From: an uncultured Pseudoxanthomonas sp.
GTDB taxonomy: Bacteria; Pseudomonadota; Gammaproteobacteria; Xanthomonadales; Xanthomonadaceae
Length of the DNA stretch: 64,000 nucleotides
Reading direction: 5' to 3'
Assembly (NCBI GenBank): GCA_946479745.1
Contig: CAMLGZ010000014.1
Location: 18,273-82,272, forward strand
Shown: piece after piece, positions 31,114 through 40,668 of the stretch
Layout of the letters: each line of letters begins with the position of its first letter
Numbering within the stretch: position 1 is the first letter of the stretch
Notes under the pieces: generated by a model
The model's input: the letters and a program-made list of their open reading frames with translations, nothing else
Told to the model about the DNA's origin: nothing
Database searches by the model: none
Made by a program: the position numbers and the translations under genes

Positions 31114-31879
31114 CGCGCACCTCTATTTTCTGCGAGCGCAAATAACGCTTGAGTTCCGGGATTGCGATCCGGCCGCTGTGGAAAACGCTGGCCGCCAACG
31201 CGCCATCGGCATCGGCCTGCTGGAAAACCTGGGCGAAGTGTTCCGGCTCGCCCGCGCCGCCGGAAGCCACCAGCGGCACCGAGCAGAGCGCACGCGCCGC
31301 GCTGAGCTGCTCCACATCGTAGCCCCGCCGCACTCCATCGCTATCCATGCAGTTCAACACGATCTCGCCGGCGCCCAGGCGCTGCGCTTCGACCACCCAA
31401 TCCAGCGTACGTATCGGTAACGACCGTGTTTTCGACGGATCGCCCGTGTAGCTGCGTACCCGCCATTCACCGTCCGCTTCGCGGACCGAATCGATGCCGA
31501 CGACGATGCATTGCACGCCGAACGCGTCGGCCAACTCGGAGATCAAAGCGGGCCGCTCAAGCGCGGGACTGTTGATCGATATCTTGTCCGCACCCGCGTA
31601 CAGCACCGCGCGTGCGGTTTCCACATCGCGGATGCCGCCCGCGACGCAGAACGGAATGTCCAATAATGCGGAAACACGATTGACCCAGGTCCGGTCCACC
31701 GAACGTCCTTCCGGGCTGGCGCCTATGTCGTAGAACACCAGTTCGTCTGCGCCTTCATCGCGATAGCGCAGCGCCAGTTCGGCGATGTCGCCCATATCCA
31801 CGTGGTCGCGGAAGCGCACGCCCTTGACCACGCGGCCGTCGCGCACGTCCAGGCAGGGAATGATCCGGCGGCTCAGCAT
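31103..31879 (-). CDS. hisF: Imidazole glycerol phosphate synthase cyclase subunit
   Basis: 258 residues, TIM barrel. [16 protein letters not shown] (catalytic Asp), [22 protein letters not shown], and the second catalytic Asp in [14 protein letters not shown], then VASGGAG. With HisH it forms IGP and AICAR from PRFAR. Overlaps hisA by 7 bp at its 5' end. Confidence 0.96.
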   Translation of the reverse strand: MLSRRIIPCLDVRDGRVVKGVRFRDHVDMGDIAELALRYRDEGADELVFYDIGASPEGRSVDRTWVNRVSALLDIPFCVAGGIRDVETARAVLYAGADKISINSPALERPALISELADAFGVQCIVVGIDSVREADGEWRVRSYTGDPSKTRSLPIRTLDWVVEAQRLGAGEIVLNCMDSDGVRRGYDVEQLSAARALCSVPLVASGGAGEPEHFAQVFQQADADGALAASVFHSGRIAIPELKRYLRSQKIEVRDVG

Positions 31880-32610
31880 GCCAGCGTCTCCGCCAGATCG
31901 AGTTTGCCTTCCAACAAGGCACGCCCCAGCACGATGCCCGCGCAACCTTGCTGCTTCGCCGCCGCGACATCGGCGACTTCGCGAACCCCACCCGAGGCCT
32001 GCACCTGCAGCGAAGGCGCGATTGCCTGAAGGTGCGCGTAGAGCGCGGCGTTGGGCCCGGAAAGCATGCCGTCGCGGGCGATGTCCGTGCTCAAAAGGTG
32101 TTGCAGACCTCCACTGGCATAGCGCACGGCGAGCTCATCCAAAGTGGCTTCGGCGGTTTCGGTCCAGCCGTGGACCGGCAGCCGCCACACGCCTTGTTCG
32201 TCCTGGCGCGCGTCGAGCGCCACGGTGATCCGCTCGACGCCGAATTCGGCGACCCATTCCAACACCTGCTCCGGCTGCTGGACCGCCAGCGATCCCACCA
32301 CCACACGCGACGCTCCCGCTGCGAGCATGCGGTACACGTCCTCGCGCGAACGCACGCCGCCGCCGGTTTGCACTTTCAAACCGGTGAATGCGCAGATCTC
32401 GCGCAAAAGCGGCGAAAGCGTATAGCCCCCGGCTTTGGCGGCATCCAGGTCGACCAGGTGCAGCCACTCGGCGCCCTGTGCCGCATAGCGGCTTGCGGTG
32501 TCGAGCGGATCGTGTCCGTAGGTGGTTTCCCGTGCGTAGTCGCCCTGCGCCAACCGCACTACGCGCCCTTCGCGCACATCGATGGCCGGGTAGACCGTGA
32601 ATGCGTTCAT
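31873..32610 (-). CDS. hisA: Phosphoribosylformimino-5-aminoimidazole carboxamide ribotide isomerase
   Basis: 245 residues, TIM barrel paralogous to His[27 protein letters not shown] with catalytic Asp near residue 11, [21 protein letters not shown], and [16 protein letters not shown] with the second Asp. It isomerises ProFAR to PRFAR. Start ATG overlaps the hisH stop (ATGA). Confidence 0.96.
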   Translation of the reverse strand: MNAFTVYPAIDVREGRVVRLAQGDYARETTYGHDPLDTASRYAAQGAEWLHLVDLDAAKAGGYTLSPLLREICAFTGLKVQTGGGVRSREDVYRMLAAGASRVVVGSLAVQQPEQVLEWVAEFGVERITVALDARQDEQGVWRLPVHGWTETAEATLDELAVRYASGGLQHLLSTDIARDGMLSGPNAALYAHLQAIAPSLQVQASGGVREVADVAAAKQQGCAGIVLGRALLEGKLDLAETLAC

Positions 32611-33206
32611 GCCAGCCCGCCTTCGAGGAAGTTCTGCAGCAACCGCGCGCCGGTCCTGGCCGACCGTTCCGGATGGAATTGCGCGCCGGCGACACGGCCG
32701 CGCTGCACTACCGCGGCGAAAGACTCGCCATGGTCGCTGGAGAACAGACAGTCCGCAGTCACCGGCGCGGCGTAGCTGTGCACGAAATAGGCGCGGTCGC
32801 CCGCTTCTATTCCTCCGCTGAGCGAGCTTTCGCGCAAGGGCTGCAGGGTGTTCCAACCCATGTGCGGTACACGGATAGCGTTGCTCGCCGGCAGCTTGGC
32901 GACTTTGCCGGGAATTAGGCCCAGGCATTCCACATCGCCTTCTTCCGAGCGTTCGTACAGCAATTGCATGCCCACGCAAACACCCAGCAGAGGCCGCTCC
33001 AGCGTACGCAAGGTTTCCACAAGATCCAGTTCGCGCAACCGGCCCATCACCATCGCCGCGGTGCTGACACCTGGCAGTATCACGCGATCCGCCTCGCGGA
33101 TGAGCCTGGCATCGCCGGTCAAGGTCGCTTCCACGCCAAGCCGTTGCAGCGCGAACAGTACCGAGCCGATATTCGCACCGCCGGCATCGACCAGCGCCAC
33201 CCGCAT
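32607..33206 (-). CDS. hisH: Imidazole glycerol phosphate synthase glutamine amidotransferase subunit
   Basis: 199 residues of class I glutamine amidotransferase. Nucleophile Cys in [13 protein letters not shown], catalytic His-x-Glu in [10 protein letters not shown], and VPHMGWN. It feeds ammonia to HisF. Start overlaps the hisB stop as TGATG. Confidence 0.95.
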   Translation of the reverse strand: MRVALVDAGGANIGSVLFALQRLGVEATLTGDARLIREADRVILPGVSTAAMVMGRLRELDLVETLRTLERPLLGVCVGMQLLYERSEEGDVECLGLIPGKVAKLPASNAIRVPHMGWNTLQPLRESSLSGGIEAGDRAYFVHSYAAPVTADCLFSSDHGESFAAVVQRGRVAGAQFHPERSARTGARLLQNFLEGGLA

Positions 33207-34279
33207 CAGAGCGCCCCCTTGGTGCTGGGCAACTCGACGCCTTCGCGCCTGATCGCCTGGCGCAACGCGCGGGCGAAGGACTTGAAGCAGGCTTCGACCT
33301 TGTGGTGATCGTTTTCTCCGTGCACCTGCAAATTGAGATTCAGGCCGGAGGCGTCGCAGACCGAGCGGAAGAAGTGCGGCACCAGTTCGGTAGGCAGGTC
33401 GCCCACCCGCTCGCGCTTGAATTCTCCGGAGAACACGAAGTACGGCCGGCCGCTGAAATCCAACGCGGCGCTGGCCAGCGTTTCGTCCATCGGCAAGGTG
33501 AATCCGTACCGGCCGATCCCGCGCTTGTCGCCCAGCGCCTCTTTCAGGGCCTGCCCCAGCGCCAGCCCCGTATCCTCAACCGTGTGGTGCTCGTCGATAT
33601 GCAGATCGCCATCGGTCTTCACTTTCAGCGCGAAGCCGCCATGCTTGCCGATCTGTTCGAGCATGTGGTCGAAGAACGGCAGACCCGTTGAGATGGCGGG
33701 CTCGGCGACGCGATCCAGGTCGACTTCCACCCGGATTTTCGTTTCCTTGGTATCGCGCTGCACGGATGAGCGACGCGGCGCGTCTGCAAGTTCGTGGGCG
33801 ATGCCGGACCAATCCCACTCGCCGCCGAACTGCGCGGTCCGCAACTGAAAGCCGCGGATGCGCAGGTTGTCGGCGAAAGCGATGTCGGTTTCCCGATCGC
33901 CGACCATGGCCGAGCGCGACCAGTCGATGTTGCGGTCCTGCAGGTAAGGCAGCACCAGCCCGATGCCCGGCTTGCGCGTGGGTTTGTTTTCCTGCGGCCA
34001 GCTGCAGTCGATCAGCACTTCCCGGAACACGATGCCCTGGCTTTCGAAGATCTGCAGCATCAGATCGTTGGGGCCGTCGAAGGACGCTTGCGGATAGCTT
34101 TCGCTGCCCAGCCCGTCCTGGTTGGTCACGATGACGAACTGATAGCCTGCATCGCGTAGCTTGAGCAACGCGGGCACCACATCCTCGACGAAGCGGATTT
34201 TCTCGTAGGCGTCGATCTGGAAGTCGGCCGGCTCCTCGATCAGGGTGCCGTCGCGGTCGATGAAAAGGATGGGGGTCAT
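33206..34279 (-). CDS. hisB: Bifunctional histidinol-phosphatase / imidazoleglycerol-phosphate dehydratase
   Basis: 357 residues. Residues 1-165 are a HAD phosphatase ([21 protein letters not shown]), residues ~170-357 the IGP dehydratase with [34 protein letters not shown] and [15 protein letters not shown]. This fused HisNB form is typical of gammaproteobacteria. A repeat pair of 130 bp separates it from hisC upstream. Confidence 0.96.
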   Translation of the reverse strand: MTPILFIDRDGTLIEEPADFQIDAYEKIRFVEDVVPALLKLRDAGYQFVIVTNQDGLGSESYPQASFDGPNDLMLQIFESQGIVFREVLIDCSWPQENKPTRKPGIGLVLPYLQDRNIDWSRSAMVGDRETDIAFADNLRIRGFQLRTAQFGGEWDWSGIAHELADAPRRSSVQRDTKETKIRVEVDLDRVAEPAISTGLPFFDHMLEQIGKHGGFALKVKTDGDLHIDEHHTVEDTGLALGQALKEALGDKRGIGRYGFTLPMDETLASAALDFSGRPYFVFSGEFKRERVGDLPTELVPHFFRSVCDASGLNLNLQVHGENDHHKVEACFKSFARALRQAIRREGVELPSTKGAL

Positions 34280-34442
34280 GGACGTTCACCCTGATCGCGA
34301 AAAGCAAATCCCCCCTGCCCCCCTTTTTCAAAGGGGGGAAACGGGAAACTCATTGCAATGGAGCGCAAGGGCCTCCCCCTTTGAAAAAGGGGGATCGAGG
34401 GGGATTTGCTTCTGCACTTGCTTTCCGTAGTTCCAAAATCAC
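34280..34442. repeat. Hairpin repeat pair inside the his operon (between hisC and hisB)
   Basis: Bases 34301-34414: AAAAGCAAATCCCCCCTG...CCCCCCTTTTTCAAAGGGGGG on one side and CCTCCCCCTTTGAAAAAGGGGG with tail ATCGAGGGGGATTTGCT on the other. Same family as 18082-18175 and 19683-19790. It interrupts an operon whose other genes all overlap, so it probably inserted here and could act as a processing or attenuation point. Confidence 0.85.
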
Positions 34443-35525
34443 TCACGCCGCCACCTCGACCTTCCGCAATGCCTGAATCACCCTGTCATTCTGCACAGGC
34501 GACCCCACCGTGATGCGCAGGGCATCATCCAACTGCGGCGCAGCGCGTTGGTCGCGCACCACCACGCCTGCGGCAAGCAACGAGCGGAACGCGGATTCGG
34601 CGTCGCGGAAACGCACCAGCAGATAATTTCCCTGGGACGGATAGATCCGCCGCACTTCGGCCATGCCGGCAAGCGCTGCCTCCAGCCGCGCGCGCTCGGA
34701 GCGGATCAGTGCGACGCGTTGCCGCGTTTCAACCAGCGCAACTGACGACAGGCCGGCCAGCGCTAACTCCGCGCAGGGCGTAGGAACCGGATAGGGAGCC
34801 TGGCAGCGCCGCAAAACGTCGATCAACGCCGTATCGGCGATCACCACGCCGATGCGGGCGGCAGCCAACGCATGCGCCTTGGACAGCGTGCGCAACACGG
34901 CGATGTTTGCCTGGCGCGCCACCACCGTCGTGGCCGAGGGGAGGTCGGAGAACTCGCCATAAGCCTCATCGACTACCAACAACGCCTTGCCCTCGATACG
35001 CTTGGCGAGTCGCTCGATATCCGCAAGAGGAATCGCCGACCCGGCAGGATTGGAAGGCGAACACAGGAACACCAGTTTTGCGTTGCTCTCGATCGCCATC
35101 GCGGCGATGGCGTTGAGATCGGCCACGAAGCCATCGGCCTCGTCGCGCAAGGGAACCTCGATGATCGGCGCGTTCTGCAAGCGCGCGCAGACGGCGTACA
35201 TGCCGAACACCGGCGGCGTGATGAGCACCGCATCGCGCCCGGGATTGCAGAGTGCGCGCACCAGCAGGTCGATGGCCTCGTCGCTGCCCCGCCCGATCAG
35301 CAATTGCGATTCCTCGCAGGCGTACAGGCCGGCCAAGGCACTGCGCAGCGCGGCGGGCTGCGGATCGGGATAACGCCGGCTGGTGGCTCTGGCGTCGGCC
35401 GGGTTGGCCCAGGCCGATTCATTGGCGTTCAGCCAGATGTCGCCTGGCAGCGTTTCGCTGCGTGCCGACTTGTAACCCGCGAAATCGCGCAGGTCTTCGC
35501 GCACCAGTTCCAGCACCCCGCTCAC
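34443..35525 (-). CDS. hisC: Histidinol-phosphate aminotransferase
   Basis: 360 residues, PLP fold-type [13 protein letters not shown] near the N-terminus, [21 protein letters not shown] and the PLP-Lys in [18 protein letters not shown] start overlaps the hisD stop (GTGA). It makes L-histidinol phosphate from imidazole acetol-phosphate. Confidence 0.95.
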   Translation of the reverse strand: MSGVLELVREDLRDFAGYKSARSETLPGDIWLNANESAWANPADARATSRRYPDPQPAALRSALAGLYACEESQLLIGRGSDEAIDLLVRALCNPGRDAVLITPPVFGMYAVCARLQNAPIIEVPLRDEADGFVADLNAIAAMAIESNAKLVFLCSPSNPAGSAIPLADIERLAKRIEGKALLVVDEAYGEFSDLPSATTVVARQANIAVLRTLSKAHALAAARIGVVIADTALIDVLRRCQAPYPVPTPCAELALAGLSSVALVETRQRVALIRSERARLEAALAGMAEVRRIYPSQGNYLLVRFRDAESAFRSLLAAGVVVRDQRAAPQLDDALRITVGSPVQNDRVIQALRKVEVAA

Positions 35526-36880
35526 TCCGTCGCCTCCCGCATCCTCAGCACCACCGCATTGGCGTGCGCATCCAGCCCTTCCGCCTTGGCCAGCGTCACC
35601 GCGCAAGCACCGATACCGGCGATGCCCGAGCGGCTGGCCGATTGCACGCTGACGAAATTCTGGAAGCTGGAGACGCTGACACCGCTGTAGGCCGCGGCCG
35701 CGCCGCTGGTGGGCAGCACGTGGTTGGTGCCGCTGCAGTAGTCGCCCAACGCTTCAGGAGTGAAATCGCCCAGGAAAACCGAGCCTGCGGCCTCCACTTT
35801 ATTCAGCCATGCGCGCGGTTCGCGCAGCGCGAGGATCAGGTGTTCCGGAGCGTATTCGTTACTGATGGCGAAAGCCTGTTCCAGCGACTCAACCTTGATC
35901 AGCCGCGATGCCCCCAGCGCCTCGCGCGCTATCGCCGCGCGCGGCAACAAGGCGAGCTGCGATTCTATTTCCAGCTCGACGGCCGACAGCAACCCAGCGT
36001 CGTCCGACAACAGCAATACTTGCGAATCCGGGCCATGCTCGGCCTGCGACAGCAGGTCCGCCGCAACGAAGGCGGGGTTGGCGCCCGCATCGGCGATCAC
36101 CAGCACCTCCGACGGCCCAGCGGGCATGTCGATGGCCACGGTGCCGCTGCGGGCGACCTGTTGCTTGGCTTCGGTCACGTAACTGTTGCCGGGCCCGAAG
36201 ATCTTGTCGCATTTGCGGATCGTGCCGGTGCCGAACGCCATGGCTGCAATCGCCTGGGCTCCGCCGAGCTTGAGCACGCGCGATACGCCGGTCAGCCGCG
36301 CGGCGACCAGCACGGCCGGATCGGCGCTGCCATCGGTGCGCGGAGGCGTGCACAGCAGCACCTCGCTGCAGCCGGCCAATTGCGCGGGAACTCCCAGCAT
36401 GAGCGCGGTGGAAGGCAGCGGCGCGCTTCCCGCCGGCACGTAAAGGCCTACGCGCCGTACCGGCCGCACCATGCGCTCGCAGACCACGCCCGGCGCGGTT
36501 TCGACCGCATAGGGCTGAGCCATGCCGGCGCGGTGGAAGGCTTCGATACGTCCGGCGGCCTCGCGCATCGCGGATTTCAGTTGCGCAGGCACGGCGGATT
36601 CGGCAGCTGCGAATTCTTCCTTGCCCACCTCGAAGTTTTCCAACGCGACCTTGTCGAATCGCGCGGTTATTTCCCGCAACGCCGCATCCCCGCGTTCGCG
36701 AACGTCCGACAGCAATCCGGCGACCGCATCGCGCGTGGCCGCCGATACCTGCTGCACTGGCCGCAACAAGGCAGCACGACGCGAATGCGGGTCCAGCGAA
36801 GCCCATTCGAGCCTATTCATGGCTGGCGCGCTCGTGACAGGCGCGCTCGTGACAGGCGTGCTCGAGGCAGACGCGCTCAT
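35522..36880 (-). CDS. hisD: Histidinol dehydrogenase with a repeat-extended N-terminus
   Basis: 452 residues. Core motifs: [58 protein letters not shown] (zinc ligands) and [27 protein letters not shown]. It oxidises histidinol to histidine. The ATG at 36878-36880 overlaps the hisG stop (ATGA) and gives an N-terminus containing [13 protein letters not shown], encoded by tandem 15-bp repeats. ATG 36818-36820 (MNRLEW) matches the usual family start, so the true start could be either. Confidence 0.94.
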   Translation of the reverse strand: MSASASSTPVTSAPVTSAPAMNRLEWASLDPHSRRAALLRPVQQVSAATRDAVAGLLSDVRERGDAALREITARFDKVALENFEVGKEEFAAAESAVPAQLKSAMREAAGRIEAFHRAGMAQPYAVETAPGVVCERMVRPVRRVGLYVPAGSAPLPSTALMLGVPAQLAGCSEVLLCTPPRTDGSADPAVLVAARLTGVSRVLKLGGAQAIAAMAFGTGTIRKCDKIFGPGNSYVTEAKQQVARSGTVAIDMPAGPSEVLVIADAGANPAFVAADLLSQAEHGPDSQVLLLSDDAGLLSAVELEIESQLALLPRAAIAREALGASRLIKVESLEQAFAISNEYAPEHLILALREPRAWLNKVEAAGSVFLGDFTPEALGDYCSGTNHVLPTSGAAAAYSGVSVSSFQNFVSVQSASRSGIAGIGACAVTLAKAEGLDAHANAVVLRMREATE

Positions 36881-36884
36881 GCCA
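36825..36884. repeat. Four 15-bp tandem repeats at the hisG-hisD junction
   Basis: Units at 36825, 36840, 36855 and 36870: two identical copies GGCGCGCTCGTGACA, then GGCGTGCTCGAGGCA and GACGCGCTCATGCCA. The fourth holds the overlapping hisD start and hisG stop. The array length is a multiple of three, so copy number changes would only lengthen the HisD N-terminus. Confidence 0.85.
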
Positions 36885-37791
36885 GCGACCTCTCCACGGC
36901 CAGCACCATCAGGCCCTGCGCGCCCGCACGCTCGAGTTCCTCCAGCCTCTGCCACGTCACCAGCCCATGGCACATGGTCTGCAAGGACAACGGACCCTCG
37001 GCGCTGGCCTGCAGATAGGTGGGCGGATCGGCATCGGGCAGCAGACGCAACAACGCAGGCACAGTGGCGCGATCGGCGCGGAACATCAGCAACTTGCTGT
37101 CCTTGAGCTTGAGCACGCCCTCCATCCGGCGCAGCAGCATCGCGGCCAGATCGGCGCGCTGGTCTTCCAGTTCGCGTGCCGGCCCGGCCAACACCGCCTC
37201 GCTTTCCAACAAGGTCTCGACCGGCTTGAGCTGGTTGGCCAGCAAGGTGGCGCCGCTGGAAACCAGGTCGCAGATCAGGTCGGCCGTGCCCAGCTTGGGG
37301 GCGATCTCCACTGAGCCGGACAGCTCGACCACACTGGCGCGTACGCCCTGCTTCTCCAGCCAGTCGCTCAGGATTGCGGGATAACTGGTGGCGATGCGCA
37401 TGCCCTCCAGCTGCGCAGGACCTTGCCAGTCCCAGGTTTCGGGAATGGCGAGCATCAGGCGGCAGCCGCCGAATCCCAGCGCATGCATTTCCCTGTAGGC
37501 ATCGGTCAGGCCGAACCGCGCACGGGCCGCGGCCTGTTCGTTCAATTCGTTGCGCCCCACCACGCCGAAATCGCAGACTCCATCGGCGATCAGGCCCGGA
37601 ATATCGTCGTCGCGCACCAGCAGCAGATCCACCGGCAGCGATTCGCCATAGCAGAACAGCTTGTCGCGGCTCTCCCGCCAGCTCAGGCCGCAGGCCGACA
37701 GCAGCGCGCGCGCCGGTTCGGCGAGACGTCCGCTCTTCTGGATGGCGATGCGCAGGCGATCGCGCGTCGCGCTGGCGGCTATGGGGCTCAT
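36877..37791 (-). CDS. hisG: ATP phosphoribosyltransferase, long form
   Basis: 304 residues, long HisG with a C-terminal ACT-like histidine-binding domain. [25 protein letters not shown] at the N-terminus, [47 protein letters not shown] (phosphate loop), and the regulatory part [19 protein letters not shown]. First step and feedback point of histidine synthesis. It starts 26 bp after yerC. Confidence 0.96.
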   Translation of the reverse strand: MSPIAASATRDRLRIAIQKSGRLAEPARALLSACGLSWRESRDKLFCYGESLPVDLLLVRDDDIPGLIADGVCDFGVVGRNELNEQAAARARFGLTDAYREMHALGFGGCRLMLAIPETWDWQGPAQLEGMRIATSYPAILSDWLEKQGVRASVVELSGSVEIAPKLGTADLICDLVSSGATLLANQLKPVETLLESEAVLAGPARELEDQRADLAAMLLRRMEGVLKLKDSKLLMFRADRATVPALLRLLPDADPPTYLQASAEGPLSLQTMCHGLVTWQRLEELERAGAQGLMVLAVERSLA

Positions 37792-37817
37792 GTAGGGCGG
37801 GCTCGCTTGAGGTTGAA

Positions 37818-38144
37818 TCACTGGGAAACGGCGGAAGAACGGGACTGCTGGCGCCGCAAGGCGGAGGCGTAACCGCCGGTACCGCTTTCCAGCGTGCGGG
37901 CGACGCGCCCGATGGTGGTCACGCTGATTTCGGTCAGATCGTGGATCTCGCGGTAAGGCACTCCCTTGAGCAGCAAGGGCACCACGCGCCAGCGATCGGC
38001 CATGGCCTCGAGTTCGGCGGGGGTGCACAAGTCCTGCAGGAAGGCCCTTACGTCCTCCGCTTTGGCCAAGCCGGCCAAGGCTCGGGACAAGGCCTGCAGC
38101 GAAGCGGAGGCGGCTTGTTCGTTGGCGGCGGGACGGCGTTTCAT
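37818..38144 (-). CDS. YerC/YecD family TrpR-like protein, candidate his operon repressor
   Basis: 108 residues. The TrpR-type helix-turn-helix is in [51 protein letters not shown]. It is the first gene of the his operon, and a good palindrome sits just upstream (38162-38191). Comparative work has proposed TrpR-family HisR repressors for his operons in Xanthomonadales; the location fits autoregulation, but this is inference. Confidence 0.85.
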   Translation of the reverse strand: MKRRPAANEQAASASLQALSRALAGLAKAEDVRAFLQDLCTPAELEAMADRWRVVPLLLKGVPYREIHDLTEISVTTIGRVARTLESGTGGYASALRRQQSRSSAVSQ

Positions 38145-38161
38145 AGGCGCAGCTTGTATTG

Positions 38162-38191
38162 ATGTATTAATGTGCTATTACATTAACTCAT
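38162..38191. promoter_or_regulatory. Palindromic operator candidate upstream of yerC-his
   Basis: ATG-TA-TTAATGT-gctatt-ACATTAA-CT-CAT: a perfect 7-bp inverted repeat (38167-38173 / 38180-38186) extended by ATG/CAT at the ends, symmetric about 38176/38177. It is AT-rich in a GC-rich context and begins 18 bp before the yerC start on the minus strand, in the divergent space to the 7TM-GGDEF gene. Likely site for the YerC/HisR repressor. Confidence 0.7.
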
Positions 38192-38375
38192 GACCGGACG
38201 GCCCGTCAATGCCGAAGGTTCGCCGGCCTGTCCCCGGCAACCGGCTTATTGCGTTGAAGTGATGAAACGGAAAATGAGAAGGAATCCACGAGTGGCCCAA
38301 TCCGGCGAGAGTAGACTCCCGGAGCGGCTCTCATGGGGAGCCAAGCACGCGGAAACGCGCATGGGAGCGGGCAGG

Positions 38376-40190
38376 ATGCGGTATTGGCGGAGCCGGTTGA
38401 TTCGGGTCTTTTTGGTGCTCATGGCTCTGACGGCCGCGGACGCGTTCGCGCGAACGGCGTTGGAAATCACCAGTACTTCCTCCCACCTGTCGCTGGCGCC
38501 GCACACCGGCTACTACCATGACGCGAAAGGCGGCGATGACCTGGCTGCCGCCACTGCGCATCTGCGGCAAGGCGCATTCAAACCACTGCCGGGCGGCGAC
38601 GGCACCACCTTCGGTTTCCAGGACGGCGCGTACTGGTTCCATGCCGTAGTCACCAACCGGAACAACCCCGAGGACAAATGGCTGCTGGTGCAGGAGTACG
38701 CGCTGAGCGACCGCATCGACGTCTACGCCCGATACAGCGATGGCCGCGTGGTCCATGGCGCCGGAGGCGATCACCTGCCCTTCGACCAGCGCAACATCCG
38801 TTACCGGCAACCGAACTTCTGGCTGAATCTGCAGCCGGGCCAGTCGGTGAACCTGCTGGTGCGCGTGCAAAGCGAGAGCTCGATGCAGGTGCCACTGACG
38901 CTCTACTCGCCCGATGCCTTCATCGAACAGTCGCGCGATGCGCAGTTCGCGATCGGCCTGTACTACGGCATCCTGCTGGCGTTGTTCACCTACAACCTGG
39001 TGCTGTGGCTGACCCTGCGCGACGCCAGCTATTTCTGGTACCTGTTCCATATCACCGCTTTCGGCCTGGTGCTATTCACCTTGAATGGGCTGGGCTTCGA
39101 ATATCTATGGCCCAGGTCTGCGTGGCTGGCCGACCACATGGTGCCGCTATCCATCTGCCTGGCGTTGATCGGCATGCAGCAGTTCGCGCGGATATTCCTG
39201 GAGCTGAAACAACGATGGCGATTCGGCGACCGTGTGGCGCTGGGGATCATCGTGTTCTTCGTCCTGCTGGGCATCGCGGCCACGCAACTTCCCTATCGCA
39301 CCGTGGTCCCGTTGGCCTCGGCCGCGGTATTTCCCAGCATTTGCTGGATTCTGGTGGAAACGGTGGTCGTGCTGCGTCGCGGCTACAAGCCTGCGAAGCT
39401 TTTTCTGCTGGCGTGGTTCCTGTTTCTGCTCGGCACCGGCATGTTCTCGGCTATCGCTTTCGATCTGCTGCCGAAGAACTTCATCACCGAGTATGGCGTG
39501 CAGATCGGTTCGGCGCTGGAGATGTTGCTGCTGTCCGTCGCTTTGGGCTATCGCTACGCCGCATTGCGCAACGAGAACGAACGCATCGTGCGTGAAGCGC
39601 GCGACCAGTTGGAGCATAAGGTGGAAATGCGCACCGTGGAACTGCGCCGCGCACTGGGCCAGCTGGAAGAGGCGCATCACCGGTTGAGCGAATCCAGCCG
39701 CCACGACGGTCTTACCGAACTCTACAACCGTACGCATTTCCGCGAAGCCTTCGAGCGCCTGCTGTCGGAAGCCAGGAACAGCCGCCATCCCATCTCGCTG
39801 TTGATGATCGACCTGGATCATTTCAAGAAGATCAACGATACCTACGGGCACCTGGTCGGCGACGACTGTTTGCGCTCCACCTCCAACACCATGGCCGACG
39901 TGTTGGCTCCTTACGACGCGCTGCTGGCCCGTTTCGGCGGTGAGGAATTCATCGCCGCCCTGCCCGGCATGGACCTTGCCCAGGCCAGCATCGTCGCCGA
40001 AGAGCTACGCCAGAGCCTGCACGACCGGCCCTGCATAAGCGGCGATCTGGTGGTGCCGGTGTCGGCCAGCATCGGCGTGCATTCGGTCGATATCGCCGCC
40101 AGGAACAGCGTCGAATCTGCGTTGCAGGTCGCCGATCAGGCTTTGTACGCAGCCAAGGCCGAAGGGCGCGATTGCGTGCGTACGCTATGA
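38376..40190 (+). CDS. Membrane diguanylate cyclase with 7TMR-DISM sensor
   Basis: 604 residues. Signal sequence (LIRVFLVLMALTAADAFA), an extracytoplasmic 7TMR-DISM beta domain (about 30-185), seven membrane helices (about 190-400), a coiled coil (ENERIVREARDQLEHKVEMRTVELRRAL) and a GGDEF domain with RHDGLTELYNRTHF and an intact FGGEEF near residue 520. It should make cyclic-di-GMP in response to an external ligand. ATG 38376 has GGAG 9 bp upstream; the frame opens earlier. Confidence 0.92.
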   Translation: MRYWRSRLIRVFLVLMALTAADAFARTALEITSTSSHLSLAPHTGYYHDAKGGDDLAAATAHLRQGAFKPLPGGDGTTFGFQDGAYWFHAVVTNRNNPEDKWLLVQEYALSDRIDVYARYSDGRVVHGAGGDHLPFDQRNIRYRQPNFWLNLQPGQSVNLLVRVQSESSMQVPLTLYSPDAFIEQSRDAQFAIGLYYGILLALFTYNLVLWLTLRDASYFWYLFHITAFGLVLFTLNGLGFEYLWPRSAWLADHMVPLSICLALIGMQQFARIFLELKQRWRFGDRVALGIIVFFVLLGIAATQLPYRTVVPLASAAVFPSICWILVETVVVLRRGYKPAKLFLLAWFLFLLGTGMFSAIAFDLLPKNFITEYGVQIGSALEMLLLSVALGYRYAALRNENERIVREARDQLEHKVEMRTVELRRALGQLEEAHHRLSESSRHDGLTELYNRTHFREAFERLLSEARNSRHPISLLMIDLDHFKKINDTYGHLVGDDCLRSTSNTMADVLAPYDALLARFGGEEFIAALPGMDLAQASIVAEELRQSLHDRPCISGDLVVPVSASIGVHSVDIAARNSVESALQVADQALYAAKAEGRDCVRTL

Positions 40191-40235
40191 GCGACACGCG
40201 ATGATCCAGCACGCGATGACCCCGCGACTCCGCGC

Positions 40236-40658
40236 ATGAGCCCCGGGCTCGCCGCCTGGCTGGTAGCCATCAGCGCGGCGATCCTGCTGTTCCTGGGTGT
40301 AGTGCACCTGTTGTATACGTTCCGTGGACGCAAGCTTCATCCGCGCGATCCCACGCTGGAAGAAGCGATGAAGCAGGGCCATCCGGTGCTGACACGGCGG
40401 ACCACGATGTGGAACGCCTGGGTGGGATTCAACGCCAGCCACAGCATGGGCGCAATCCTGTACGGATTGGTCTACGGCTATCTGGCACTGGCCCACCAGG
40501 CGATGCTGTTCGCATCGCCCTTCCTGCTGGGAACCGGTCTGGTATTGCTGATGGGATACGTTCTAGTGGGCAAGCGCTATTGGTTCAGCGCGCCCAATAG
40601 CGGCATTTTCGCCGCTACCGCGCTGTATGTCGCCGCCTTGATCGTCGCGTTTCTCTGA
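40236..40658 (+). CDS. Small four-helix membrane protein
   Basis: 140 residues with four predicted membrane helices (AAWLVAISAAILLFLGVVHLLYTF, MGAILYGLVYGYLALA, FASPFLLGTGLVLLMGYVLVG, GIFAATALYVAALIVAFL) and a conserved-looking loop WNAWVGFNASHSMG. It resembles LIC_13387-type proteins of unknown function. The gene starts 45 bp after the GGDEF gene and may be cotranscribed. Confidence 0.75.
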   Translation: MSPGLAAWLVAISAAILLFLGVVHLLYTFRGRKLHPRDPTLEEAMKQGHPVLTRRTTMWNAWVGFNASHSMGAILYGLVYGYLALAHQAMLFASPFLLGTGLVLLMGYVLVGKRYWFSAPNSGIFAATALYVAALIVAFL

Positions 40659-40668
40659 CTGCAGCCAG

